Shown here piece by piece: positions 11,847 through 22,448 of a stretch of 64,000 nt of DNA (the first letter of the stretch is position 1; every line of letters begins with the position of its first letter). The notes below the pieces were generated by a model. That model was not told where the DNA came from and did not search any database. It was given only the letters and a program-made list of their open reading frames with translations. The translations under genes and the position numbers were made by a program. Source of the DNA: Stratiolaelaps scimitus (Eukaryota > Arthropoda > Arachnida > Mesostigmata > Laelapidae); assembly GCA_019614645.1 (NCBI GenBank), contig JABWDB010000036.1:1550001-1614000 (forward strand). Direction: 5' to 3'.

Positions 11847-11930
11847 GGCTCAGTAGGGTCTGTAGGGATGGTTCCTATAGCGTCTGAATTCAGACACTTT
11901 AGGAACCATCCCTACAGACCCTACTGGGCC
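11847..11930. repeat. 84-nt near-perfect palindrome inside the LINE fragment
   Basis: Arms 11851-11877 and 11900-11926 are exact reverse complements over 27 bp. The loop is itself centred on the palindrome GTCTGAATTCAGAC (11882-11895). Outward pairing continues to 11847/11930 with one G-T pair. Only two mismatched pairs occur across the 42-bp half. In the LINE it falls immediately after the RIRKA segment. Confidence 0.9.
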
Positions 11931-12282
11931 TTTCGTATTCTGTCCGTGACGTACTCCCTGAAAGATCGACCGTCAGAAGGCAGGACTACGCCCAGATACT
12001 TGAAGCTGCTTACGTATCGGATAGGGGGTTGAGCCTATATGTCATTGGTTAATTGAGGCGACGAGTCGACCCCCGAATTTTCGTAGCTTCTACCTTGCCT
12101 AGCTTACTCGTTAGACTCGAACGAATACTGCAAGCCTTGGACGTGCTTGCAGGAGGTGAAGCCTACTCTCAGCAAAAATCACTAGATCATCGGCATTATG
12201 CAACGATTTCACGTCACTAGACGGACCCTGTACTCGATACGACAAATCAATGAAGAGAAGCCAGAACAAGAGAGGACCTAGT

Positions 12283-12307
12283 TTATGCTACATGTTATGT
12301 AGCATAA
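12283..12307. repeat. 11-bp perfect hairpin inside the LINE fragment
   Basis: TTATGCTACAT, spacer GTT, then its exact reverse complement. It sits where the LINE reading frame breaks, upstream of the ADD motif. Confidence 0.8.
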
Positions 12308-12499
12308 CCTAAGAGGGAAGAGCGGTACATGACCTACTCCGTCATCGATACTAACCGAGTGTTCGTGCAGTACAGCTTCAATTAGCCTTAGCACGTTTAT
12401 TGGGACTCCATATTCTGCAAGCTTTGCCACTTTCAAAACTAGTATTCTGCAATTCATGTTCTTGCTAAACAGCCTAAAAATCGCAAATGCGACAAGAAA

Positions 12500-14277
12500 C
12501 TCAAATAGGAAAAAACCAAAATTGTACCTTCGCCTTGTTTCAGTAAAAGCGAAACATATATGTTTATTGTTGTTTATTAAAGGAACTGCAATTTTTAAAA
12601 TGCTTAAGTAGTAACTGCTCCCTCGTTTCCATGTTGTATATCCAGTGACAATGTGGATCGGACACTCGAGGCTACTACGCTAATCAGAAATCTTGCTAGT
12701 CGTAAGGAACTATATGCGAGTTCCATATTAACGATGTCGAATATTGTATCTGTAATAGAGAGAGAGACAGAGAGAGTTGCCACTTGTTGCGTCTGCGCTG
12801 GAGCTATGAATGATTCCGAGGTTCGATTCGGAAGGGGGTAGCGATGTGTGTCCCCACAGGTTTTAGGCCGCCATTCTCAGGCCGTGTTGGTGTTGAAGTC
12901 CGTCCCGTTATGGACACGACACAATGTCAAGTGTTCAAAGCGGCACCCAACCCTGCGGAGCGTTGCATTGTTCTTGAACGTGTTCAGAGTGAGATGCAAC
13001 CCATTGTATTGCTGCGCCACTTCGTGGAAGTGACACCCTCAGAAAGTTGCACAATTCTTCGGAGGTTACGTTTCTCGTTGAACAATACACATGACCTATG
13101 AGATTGCATTGCTCCGTGTACACTTCACATGACAGTCTCTGTGTCAGGCTATGCAACCTCCCTGGACACCACAGGGTTGCGTGACTTTCGGAAACCCTGT
13201 GCGCATCATATTACCAGGAAGTCTAATATATACAGGACAAAAAATGAGGCCTATTCAATGAAACGCTCCGGCAGAAATAAGTACCTCGAAGATCCCGAGG
13301 CGTTCATTTCATTTAGCCACGTTTAACGTATTCACCCTGACGGGCTCCTCGCTATTTGTGACAATTCAACAATGCACTGAATCACACTAAAGAGACGGTG
13401 ACGAAAGGTGAATGTGTTCTTTAACACTTCCCTCAGCATCGTGCAGTACAACCTTCAATAACAGACACGTATTTAATCGGACACTTGGACGAACTCGTCA
13501 ATGAATCTCCCGTATCAAATCCTGTTAAGAGGTGTTTTCTTTTTCGATGTGGCCGTCCGACTTGTCGCCTCTCTTCCTCTTTTCCATTTCATACTTGAAT
13601 TTAGCACCTTTTTTGCTGGGACGTCTCAGGACACCAAAATCGTACTGCCTGCGGATTTCGTTCGATAGCGGCATTTATCGGCGGGAGGCTCTGGGTATAT
13701 ACCTTGCTCGTTCTGTGCTCGCATGCGAAGATGTGTTTCAACTAAACCAAACGATTTCGAAAAATCTAGTTCTATTCGACACTGATTTCCCCGTATGTAT
13801 CGACGCGGCTAAGGGAATCACATGTATGTGATCGAAGCTGGCAATACAAACATAGAATTGTTAAAAATAATCAGTACAAGGTTGTTAGCAAACACCTATC
13901 GTATATGCATACTCCATGCGTACACCATATGCATGTGTTTGAATAAATACAGCTCGTTGTATAAGCCCGTGTAACCATTAGATATGCAGCAAAATTTAAT
14001 TATATCAGGAACGATTGCGCGATTAATGCTAAGATCTCGCGCGGTTCTGCAGTTTAGCACGTGCGAGCGTATATCAAACTGACGAATAGTATGTCCTCCA
14101 AATAGCAGCGTTGGCAGACACTCCTCACTAAACGGTGTTGACGAATACGCCCAATCGAATATGAGTATGATGGGGTAGTGTTTTGTGGATTTTGATTCCT
14201 CTTCGGTTGCGGTGGCTTCGCTGGAACGATCGCTTCCCTTACTTAATCGGGCCTTCTTGTCATCTCGCTCGAGATGA
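12500..14277. other. Non-coding stretch downstream of the NTHL1 homologue
   Basis: Open frames at 12844-13101 and 13532-13831 (85 and 99 codons) have no motif or splice context that I recognise. Between 12950 and 13200 the sequences GTTGCA/TGCAAC recur in both orientations, suggesting a degraded inverted-repeat element. 14164-14277 is probably the 3' UTR of the NTHL1-like gene; I found no clear AATAAA near its stop. Confidence 0.4.
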
Positions 14278-16698
14278 TTACTTGCTCTTGAAGGCGCTAG
14301 GACAGATATGATTGACAGTGCACTCCGAGCACTTCGGTTTAACTGGCAGGCAGATCGTCTGCCCGAAACCCACGAGTAGCCAGTTCAGCTCCTTCCACAG
14401 CGAACTGGAAGACGGCCAGAGAAACAAACGGCCGCGGGAAGAAAACAATACGGCGATACGGGGATTTAACGCCGACTGACGATGTATCATTGAATCAAGC
14501 GGACGAAATGTCAAGGCAGTAGCTTATATAACAATCACGGCTGCAATGTCAGCCCCAACGAGATCATAGCGTTTAACATCATATGCTGCTGTTATAATCG
14601 AGTTCGTATTTCACATGGACGGCAAATGTCGTTGTGTTGCAGCAATGAACACTGCTTTCACTTCGACTGCCAAGGAAAATCCCCTGTGTACCAACAATGG
14701 AGAATTGGTACAGAAACCACTAATGTATAAAGTACAATGTCGAATTCTTTTTCGTAAAGGCTCTCACTGGACATTGTACTCGTTTGTAAATGAAATGGCC
14801 ACGCCGCCCGTTAAGGTCCCGCGCCCTGGTGACATATCGAGAACTCAAGCGTTGTAAGAAAAACTCTAGTTGCGTTAATTAACCATAAAACTTTGTATTG
14901 TATTACAATTCATATGGCGCTCACAGGAATATAATTTTATAAGGGAGTCATTCCCCTGCAGCCATAGAGGGCAAGGCAACCAGAAAGAACACTAGAGATA
15001 TAAACACGTATACACATAAATGTCGCTGTCAAAATGATTGCATCTGGTAGATCTATCGTAGAATAAAATCAATAGAAAAATAAATTATATGTATTAATCC
15101 AGTGAGACGTTCCAAGCAATAGTGTATGATGACTTAGTTATTATATTGCGGGGCCTCCGCTACTTCGAATGACTTTGACCGGCCTTCTAGGCATGGACTT
15201 TACCGAATTTTTTTTTAGCATAGATGCTTTTATCTCATTCCAGACCCTTTTGAATACGTCTTTGAGGGAATTCATATCCGCGCGGTCAATATCTTTCCAC
15301 AGATGCTCAATATGATTAATACCATGGCTCTGAGAGGGGCACTGAACAGTGTTTCGTACCATTGTCCTGCTGAGGGATATGATTAGAGGGTTCGCCCCCT
15401 GCGTCTCATAACTGTATCTAATTCCGCGTGCAGAAAACGCCTTGATAGACATCTGAATTCATCCTTCCGTCGATGAAGTGAAGAGAAGATTTGAAGTTGT
15501 TGTGACATACAAGTATCCCCAGATTATCAGTGGCCTTCGCCCATCCTTGAGGAAAATGAGGCACTCACTAGAGAGCCAGTCGGCCATCACTTACAATGCT
15601 AACTCGGTGCATTTTATTACCAGAAACTACAGTGTAATGCACGCCGATTTCGACAGGTAGTGGTGCAAATTACTTACAAGTTACTTGCAAGTCACACAAT
15701 AATATAGTCAATACAAGTCACTACTTGAAGTAGCGACGAAGTGTTACTTGACGCCTGGATTATGCGTATTCGTCCGAGCTGCACATACATGTTATCGGAA
15801 TTAAACTGCGAGTTTTTAGATACTAGTCAAGTTATTACCTTACCTCGTCCGGTAATGTCCGAAATGTGTTTCACTATATTTCGTCTATCTAATATATACG
15901 ACGAGCTTGGAACGTCTCACTAAATTAATACAGGTAATCTCTATTTCAATTGAGTTGATTCAACGGCAAGTACACCAGATGGAATCATTCGGACAGCGAC
16001 TGCTGTAACTGACAATGACTAACGAATTTACCTTGGTACCCATGATTCCAGCTGAACTCGTGTATCTTCCGGCGATTTTGTCTCGCCTTTCGGGAGCCAT
16101 TTCCATCTCTGTGCAAGCCGGTGAACATGCGTGTCCACACCGATACCAACCGTCTCGTTCCATGCGCAGTTCATAGCCAGAAAGGCCATCTTTGGGCCTT
16201 AGGAAATAGGACATCGGAATCATGTTATTCGTTCGATTGTGATCTATAGGTGTCGTCTATTTTTTCCCCTAGCTGTAGGCGGATATTTTTTGAAAATTGA
16301 ACACTTATCTGCGTTTGAGATATATAGTTTGTACAGCAAGTAAAAGTGGGCCAGCTGCCTGTTATGATCCAGCCGCAGACAAACTTATCCATATACTATA
16401 GAGGAAGTTGCAGTCTCTCAGCTAGCTAAGGACAAAGTGTCTATCAGATGACAGAGGATGATAATCATGGATTGAAACGAAGAAAGATGCGCAATTTCAT
16501 TTGTGTACTTTTGGATAAGTCATATCGCCAAAATTTAGATGGGCTATGCATTTTTGACTATACTTCAGTATGATTTCCCTCTCAGTTTGATGAAACAGTC
16601 TACAACATAATTCCATATTCATACAATATCTGTTAACACTCCAGTAAAACAAATGTGCAAACACGGAGCTTGGAGGAAGCGACTACAATTTTCGAAAT

Positions 16699-16747
<49 letters not shown>

Positions 16748-18438
16748 TATTGTAAGCCTCGAGGAATGCTGAATTAAAACATTCATATAAACTCGCCTTT
16801 ATAATCAAGTCTTTAAAAAATGTCTAAGAAATTAATAAAATACAAAATAAAGAAGGCCGCATTGGACGTGCAAGTAATTTGAGAGACGTCATATTACGTA
16901 TAATCAATATATATATCATTTATATAATTATTAATATTATATAATTAGTATAATTTATATACATATAATTAATGTAATACAGGTGTAGACACCGATAAGG
17001 GCTAACGCTCACCAATGCCAGGCAGCTTGCATAGATCCTCTATGCTGTGAGGTATATCTGATTCATATTCGTTGTAGCAAATTGCAGATAGGGCCTTAAT
17101 GTTTTTCGCCTTCGTTTTATAAAAACCAACTGGATAGATGAGTTCGCATATGTCCTCCACAGGGGTGTCCTTTAATTTGGCCGAAGTGAAACCGTGCTCT
17201 CTTAAACGGCAACAGGCTCCAAAATTCACCTCGTCCTTTGTCTGCGCTGAGAGGAGCAGTGATATTAAAATCTGAAAGCGTTTTTCCTGAAAGGAACCGC
17301 AAACATATATGCAGAAGACGAACTTCTTTAGCCAGAACGAATTCATGCGTGCCGACGAAGGCAGCTGGGTATTTACTATGGGTGTCCGTACTGAAGCGTA
17401 TAATACATAAAATAATGTTCGCGCTCAGATAGTTCAGTATTTTGCAATACTCCATCAATTTTCGCTGTCGCAGTGTTTAGGACACATTCAACCGTTCGTG
17501 AGGTCCATACGAGAAGTTTGTCACTTGATAGCCATCATATTAAGTATTGCCTATCGTAAGTATATAGAAAGTATGTACATTTTCAGGTCAGCGTCTACTG
17601 ATGCCGCTAGCGCAATATAAATATGTCAAATTCATTCATAGCTGAATAGGCGAATTGTTGTCGAGGCCGACATAAACCAAATAGCTTAGGTTACTAGTAA
17701 CATACTTTACGTGTAACCTAACTATCATATAAGATAAACAATTCATTCATATGTTTCAGGAGGACATCACTACACACGTTATGTACCTTTGGTCCAGCCT
17801 TGGGATCGGCGCACATATGACAGCCCATTGTGTCCACGGGCGCATCCTTCTTAGAACGCATAGCACGGACGCCGTCGAGTAACTCCTGCCATCTGGCAGG
17901 CTCCCAGTGAGGTTTCTTCGTCGCAGCTTGATCCTCACCTAGGTCTTCAATATCAGCCACTGAAGACGACGTACTCCGTGATGACGCTTCGTCTTTATCC
18001 TATATTGAATATTACCGTTATTGTTATTTACCGAAGCAACACATGAATGCCTCTACCTACACCAACTATTACAACTACATCAATACCAAGTGAATTAGAA
18101 CGAAGAATGCTGATATATCGAATCTTATCCCTAGACATCCGGCGCAAAAGGAGATTATTTCAAAACGATATTCACCCACATTAGAGGACTATCATTAGGA
18201 ATATTAGGCCATCATGTCGTTTACATACTGTCTCGTTTTTCAGTGTGTCCATGAGACGTTCAGCAGGTTTCTTTGCTTTGACCGATCTCTTTACGGTGGA
18301 AGGTTTGTCCTCTGTTGGAGCTACCTTCTTAGCCGGTCGACGCGATTTCGTAGGCTGAGAATCATTACGTCCGGAACGTTCCCGCTGTGCAGAGGCAGCG
18401 CTGCCTGACAATTGTGCTTTGGATCGTGTCTGTGGCAT
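14278..18438 (-). CDS. NTHL1: Endonuclease III homologue (NTHL1-type bifunctional DNA glycosylase/AP lyase)
   Basis: Five exons on the minus strand join with matching phases: 18438-18229, 17999-17787, 17286-17013, 16197-16032 and 14404-14278, giving 329 residues (human NTHL1 is about 312). All introns are GT-AG. The enzyme excises oxidised pyrimidines and cleaves the abasic strand in base excision repair, in nucleus and mitochondria. Residues 1-70 are basic, Ser-rich and targeting-like, with several KK/KR clusters. HWEP opens the conserved core at about 88. [11 protein letters not shown] (151-161) is the SxQT-type substrate pocket. The helix-hairpin-helix LPGIGPK carries the catalytic lysine (Lys235, equivalent to E. 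coli K120). VDTHVHR carries the catalytic aspartate (Asp254, equivalent to D138). C-X6-C-X2-C-X5-C at 306, 313, 316 and 322 binds the 4Fe-4S cluster. Every key residue is present, so the gene looks functional. The last intron (1.6 kb) contains a Tc1/mariner fragment. The ATG at 18436-18438 is the first in the frame. Confidence 0.92.
15141..15452 (-). mobile_element. Tc1/mariner-type transposase C-terminal fragment
   Basis: The minus-strand translation has the typical C-terminal block of Tc1-like DDE transposases: [19 protein letters not shown], then a helix with FKRVWNEI, then [10 protein letters not shown] before the end. Functional copies read SPDLNPIEHLW here, where the D/E of the catalytic triad lies; in this copy SPDLNP has become SHGINH, with the E retained. 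The aspartate change and the missing N-terminal two thirds mean it is dead. It lies in the last intron of the NTHL1-like gene, on the same strand. I could not see terminal inverted repeats. Confidence 0.8.
16705..16745. repeat. (TA)n microsatellite
   Basis: About 41 nt of alternating T and A in the third intron of the NTHL1-like gene, preceded by a short CT run. Confidence 0.95.
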
Positions 18439-19091
18439 CTACAATTAGTATGATCCATGTTTAAACATAACAACTGAAATATAAAATGATACTAAAAAAA
18501 TAAGTAGACAAAATGCTCTACAGGACACTGCAGACTGTACAACTATTAGATAATATAATAGCTCAACTGTAAGGCTACTTTTTATTTTAAAAAGTGTAAG
18601 GCCACTTCTATCACTCTGTATATGTAAAAATTTGTAACGAACTGTCTATCGACATCGATCGGGTATTTTGTTGTGGTAGACCGTGCTACCATTACACCGC
18701 GATTGGCATTGACACCACGGCTAATATGGATTCGGTTTTTGATCATTCAATGCGTGTTCGTGCGTAATTAATGCCCGTTCGTAATTGTTTTATGTCACTA
18801 TTTAATTTAAGAAAAAAAATTGAGGAAGTAAATAAGAACGCGCTACTTTAGGTGTATTTTGTTTCTCGTTATTGGCACGTAATCCACTGAACAAACTCCA
18901 TTCGGAAGAAGCAAATAGATTATCGTAGAATTATATATATTTATTATAATATATTAAACGTTACAATAGGTCGGAATTTCTATTGAAGTGATTGAAGTGA
19001 GTTAAATTCGAATCTGTTCAGATATGAACGTGTTTGTTACATATGTCCATGCGCATCTTGGCCACAACTACCTAGTGGTTAAATTATCTGG
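18439..19091. other. AT-rich intergenic segment, likely contains the NTHL1 promoter
   Basis: This is the upstream flank of the minus-strand NTHL1-like start. It is AT-rich, with short runs of A and T and no TATA element that I would call with confidence. Confidence 0.4.
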
Positions 19092-19328
19092 CTACATAAC
19101 AATGTTGGGGCATTGCACGATACCTTTACGAGTTGATGAAGTGCTACTGTCTGCTGAATTTCTCGGAGTTGAGAACTCAGGCAACGGCGCGCAATTCTGC
19201 TGGCCGCCATATGATTCGCCGTCTGCTTTGACAGCGGCTGGAACGGCAACAATAACAAAAACAAATATAACCTTCTTCCAAGTTGAAGGCCCGGGACACA
19301 CCTTTTTGGCTCGTCCATTGCATAACAT
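19092..19328 (-). pseudogene. Possible degenerate COX6A-like fragment
   Basis: The minus strand encodes STWKKVIFVFVIVAVPAAV followed, after about 17 residues, by PEF. This order (TWK, one transmembrane helix with a VP/LP pair, a PEF triplet) resembles the matrix-to-helix part of cytochrome c oxidase subunit 6A. The expected conserved downstream block with FPWGDG is missing, and all three minus frames are open through this segment. Either it is a decayed processed copy or the likeness is chance. It is isolated, with no splice partners found. Confidence 0.2.
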
Positions 19329-19389
19329 TTTCTATGTGATGCCTGTTGCTCGTGCCATCTGTGTAGTCTTTTGTCATATCTGACTGGCG

Positions 19390-19995
19390 TTTAGAATAAT
19401 AGTTGAAAAAGCCTCAATAAGTCAGTGGACATGTTAATAAAATAGACATAATAAAAAAAAACGACACCAAACCGTATTAGAGAAATAATTGACCAGTTGC
19501 ATGTAAGATACTCAAAAATAAACAGATATTATTAAATTTATGTAGGTTTTGTCCAAATTAACGTCCTAAAACAAATAGTCTAAACCATATACCAATACGG
19601 ATAATAATAAATACACAATATCTCTCTGTATGCATCACTAACTCACTGCCTATGGAATGTGTGAACAAGTTCCTATAACAGTTAGTGAGAGAAGGACATG
19701 ACATCACAAAATATTGTATCGGCAATCATTAGAGAGCTTGGAAAATTTAACAATTTTTTTGAGACGGATATACAGGTAGCACCTGCACACAACGCATTTT
19801 TTTCATTAGTTTCCATATGTTACCTTCTAAAATAAACTCATGCTAAATTTCAATTAGACTCATTCGACGAAAATCTGGTTATATTCCTTCTGATATTTCC
19901 GTTAAATAAATTGAACATTTAAACTAAATTTCACTGATGCTGGGTAGACACTATATAATATGTTTGTATTTCCACTAAAGTAAATTTTCCGGGCA
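19390..19995. other. AT-rich non-coding stretch
   Basis: No open frame, RNA gene or repeat beyond short A/T runs was recognised. Confidence 0.5.
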
Positions 19996-19999
19996 GACT

Positions 20000-20052
20000 C
20001 ACAGCCAACATCTAGCGTCCACGGTACAACTGCTTTCGGCATTGCCTCATAA
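20000..20052. repeat. Dispersed repeat copy A
   Basis: CACAGCCAACATCTAGCGTC and its continuation match 20252-20301 with a few substitutions and a small indel (shared core GTCCACGGTAC...GGCATTGC-TCATAA). Immediately after it, 20068-20100 (AATGTGTAACGGTGGGG) matches the reverse complement of 20332-20360. The two copies are therefore rearranged relative to each other. Confidence 0.75.
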
Positions 20053-20251
20053 GACGAGCCTATTAAATGAAAATGTGTAACGGTGGGGTTTTAACTTGTG
20101 CGCCTAATAATTAGGAGCCATACGTGTCTCCTCCGCTCTCACAAATGTACCACGCCACCGGACTCAGCCGGGCTGTATCTCTACTACGGAGGACATTTAA
20201 TCATTTACTTAGTAAACATTTTTTACTCAAGTTAAATGGAACCATTCGACA

Positions 20252-20360
20252 CACAGCCAACATGTACCGTCCACGGTACTGCTTTTGGCATTGCTTCATA
20301 ATTGGAGCAGGCACGTAGGTAGACAGGTTCGATCCCCACCGTTGCACATTTACATTTAAG
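20252..20360. repeat. Dispersed repeat copy B with tRNA-like B box
   Basis: This is the second copy of the repeat at 20000. It is followed by GTAGACAGGTTCGATCCCCACCG, which contains a pol III B-box sequence (GGTTCGATCCC). That is characteristic of a tRNA-derived SINE. Confidence 0.65.
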
Positions 20361-20534
20361 TTGATCTATAATTATCAACAAAAGGCTGATCTCCCGATCA
20401 TCCCGATCAACTCCAGATCTCCAATTTAATAAATTCAGATATATCTCCAATTAATTCCATTCAGAGAAAACTTTGTGCTTACCTTGCTTAGTTTGGCTTT
20501 CGAAAAATATATCGCGAGTGAAGTTCGCCGCCAA

Positions 20535-20605
20535 TGCTTTACTGGTACAGTGGATAGGTCCCCGACTCAAAGAGGAGAGGTGCTCGGTTCGAAACCCAGC
20601 CTAGG
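20535..20605 (+). repeat. tRNA-derived SINE head or tRNA pseudogene
   Basis: The A box TGGTACAGTGG (20543-20553) and B box GGTTCGAAACC (20586-20596) have tRNA-like spacing. The intervening region can form a weak anticodon-type arm. No convincing acceptor stem is seen, and the downstream sequence runs into a short AT-rich tail near 20700-20760, so a SINE is favoured. Confidence 0.5.
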
Positions 20606-21109
20606 CGTTCGAGGGTTCTTCCGCATATTCGTCTCATTGATACGTTTCATTGCTTGATAATGACAGACCTGCGTGAATATCAGTCTACTACAATGCTTAA
20701 GCATTGTAAAATTGCAGCTCCTTCAAAAAAACAATAAACCTTTACGTTTACCTTACCTTTACGCACTAGCACTAATATCGTCAAGATTGGTCTTCGACGA
20801 GAATCTCGCTGCCCGCGTGCCTAACTGGTGATAATATCTTGCCATTGTACGAAGAAGGTGCCCATCCGAAGTGCATGGCAAGGTCTTCCCTGGAGTATTC
20901 GCCTTGTTGATCACGCCATGTGGGATCTGCTTTTAAAACATGAAGAGTTTCATTAAGCGTAGTTGCCCATGGGCCGGCGGGATGGATCGGTTGGTAGCGC
21001 GTATTCTACATTGCGTCAGTATATTGCTGGAGAGGATTCTGAGAGTCAAAGGGTTTTTTCTGCAAAAAAAAATCTGTTGGCCATCTTATCCCATGCGCAT
21101 GGTGATGGC

Positions 21110-21147
21110 AGCCAACCGCGACCGCGTGCAAAGAATATCAACTCTCA
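21110..21147. repeat. Direct repeat, first copy
   Basis: Starts AGCCAACCGCGACCGCGTGC and ends ATATCAACTCTCA; about 92% identical to 21225-21263. Confidence 0.9.
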
Positions 21148-21224
21148 AGGGTAAAACTGCGTATGGTAGTAGTGATGACGGCCGTGACCACAACAACAAC
21201 AACAACAACATGTGTGTTAATAGC

Positions 21225-21263
21225 AGCGAACCGCGACCGCGTGCAAAAGAGTATCAACTCTCA
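21225..21263. repeat. Direct repeat, second copy
   Basis: Second copy of the 38-39 nt unit, 115 nt downstream of the first and separated from it by a (CAA)n tract at about 21188-21211. Confidence 0.9.
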
Positions 21264-21309
21264 CGCATACAAGACAACAACACCCGCATGGAAATTGATT
21301 TAGGCCAAT

Positions 21310-22380
21310 AATCAGCGAGTGAAATGTCGACACACAGTAATTCGAAGCTGGTGGCAGGTATTCAAGTGGGCTAATACTATATTGTTCCTCCTGGACGAAC
21401 CCTGCAAAGTCCTTCCAAGCGCTGAGGATCCGAGTGGAGTCAATTTAAGGGAAACGAGATTGAAGATCAGTCGTGAGTAGAAACACTTTTAGTTAATAGT
21501 TGCTTAACATTAATTCTAATAAGCGGGAAGCCAAACATAACTGAGGGTTGACGGCTCATTGGCAGAAAATTAATTACCTGAAAATGGGCGAGGTAGACAA
21601 GACAGATCCCACCAGTCTGCAGCCGCATTCAAACCCGTTGGTTTGAAGTATTGCTTACGCCGTTCCAAACCAACTAGGGGTGGGGGGAGGAACAGGGGTT
21701 TTAGTGAGTTTAAGAGTCGTCTCACAGTAGGTGGTGGCAAGAGGTGGCTGTTCTGTCACGCGTGTGCATTACGCGTTCCCGAAACCCCCCATAACACAAA
21801 AATGAAGTCTGCAGCCGCAAGATCAAATGAAGCTTCGTCCTTATAGTTCATACTAACGGAGAAGTAATCTCATATATCGCAGGCCCGGCATTATTCAGGG
21901 CCAAATAAAATAGAATCGATCATAACTTCTCTATCTTTCAATATCTCGTTTGAGAAATGCCTACCCATTTATTACCTAACTTCAAGTAGTACCCTAACAT
22001 CCGGAGCGTTTAATTCCTGTAAAATTAGCAAAATCATAACCACTGGCCACCGAATTCAAAGGCTTCCCAAAAATCGGTCACACGATCTGCTGTTGAGCGT
22101 CCACCTGGCTGTATGCTGAATCCCTGCGGACAATTCGATTCTCTCATAAATTCTGGAAGATAATTTAACTCCGACACCCCTTCATCACACTTCAGTCCAA
22201 TCTCTAACAGGGATAGCTGTAAGCTATGCATTCAGGTTAACGGCCTCAACTCCACATAGACGGCAATACAAACAAGCCTACCACTGCTAACAAATGCACG
22301 TCTTTGTTTAATAATAATAATAATAATAATAATGAAAAAATGATCACATCGAGTCCTTGAAAACACGCGCAGGGTTATCT
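21310..22380. other. Non-coding stretch
   Basis: No gene recognised. An (AAT)n microsatellite lies at about 22311-22333. Open frames of 60-70 codons show no motif. Confidence 0.5.
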
Positions 22381-22382
22381 AC

Positions 22383-22388
22383 TTTATT
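22383..22388 (-). terminator. Polyadenylation signal for the HTH protein gene
   Basis: AATAAA on the minus strand about 60 nt beyond the stop codon of the gene at 22449-23036. Confidence 0.6.
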
Positions 22389-22448
22389 AGTTTAATTCCA
22401 GGTAAAATATGAACACCCACAAAATTGTCATAGACAACATTCATTGAT

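Larger units (their letters stand above)
11400..12480 (-). mobile_element. Decayed non-LTR retrotransposon (LINE) reverse-transcriptase fragment
   Basis: Reading the minus strand from about 12480 to 11400 gives, in frames broken by stops and shifts, pieces of a LINE ORF2. They are a segment before the RT active site (KLAEYGVPINVLRLIE), the catalytic block ADDLVIF at about 12180-12200, a thumb-type segment FKYLGVVLPSDGRSF near 11965-12012, RIRKA, and then YGIQVI and LKRTLGVN towards the 3' end. The ADD pair is the metal-binding motif of reverse transcriptases. No endonuclease domain or intact frame remains, so this is a dead, 5'-truncated copy. Family assignment (Jockey, I or R1 type) is not possible by eye. 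Confidence 0.75.

Noticed and set aside
20981..21010. A-box-like GGTTGGTAGCGCG
   Set aside because: No B box at a suitable distance, so not called a tRNA or SINE.
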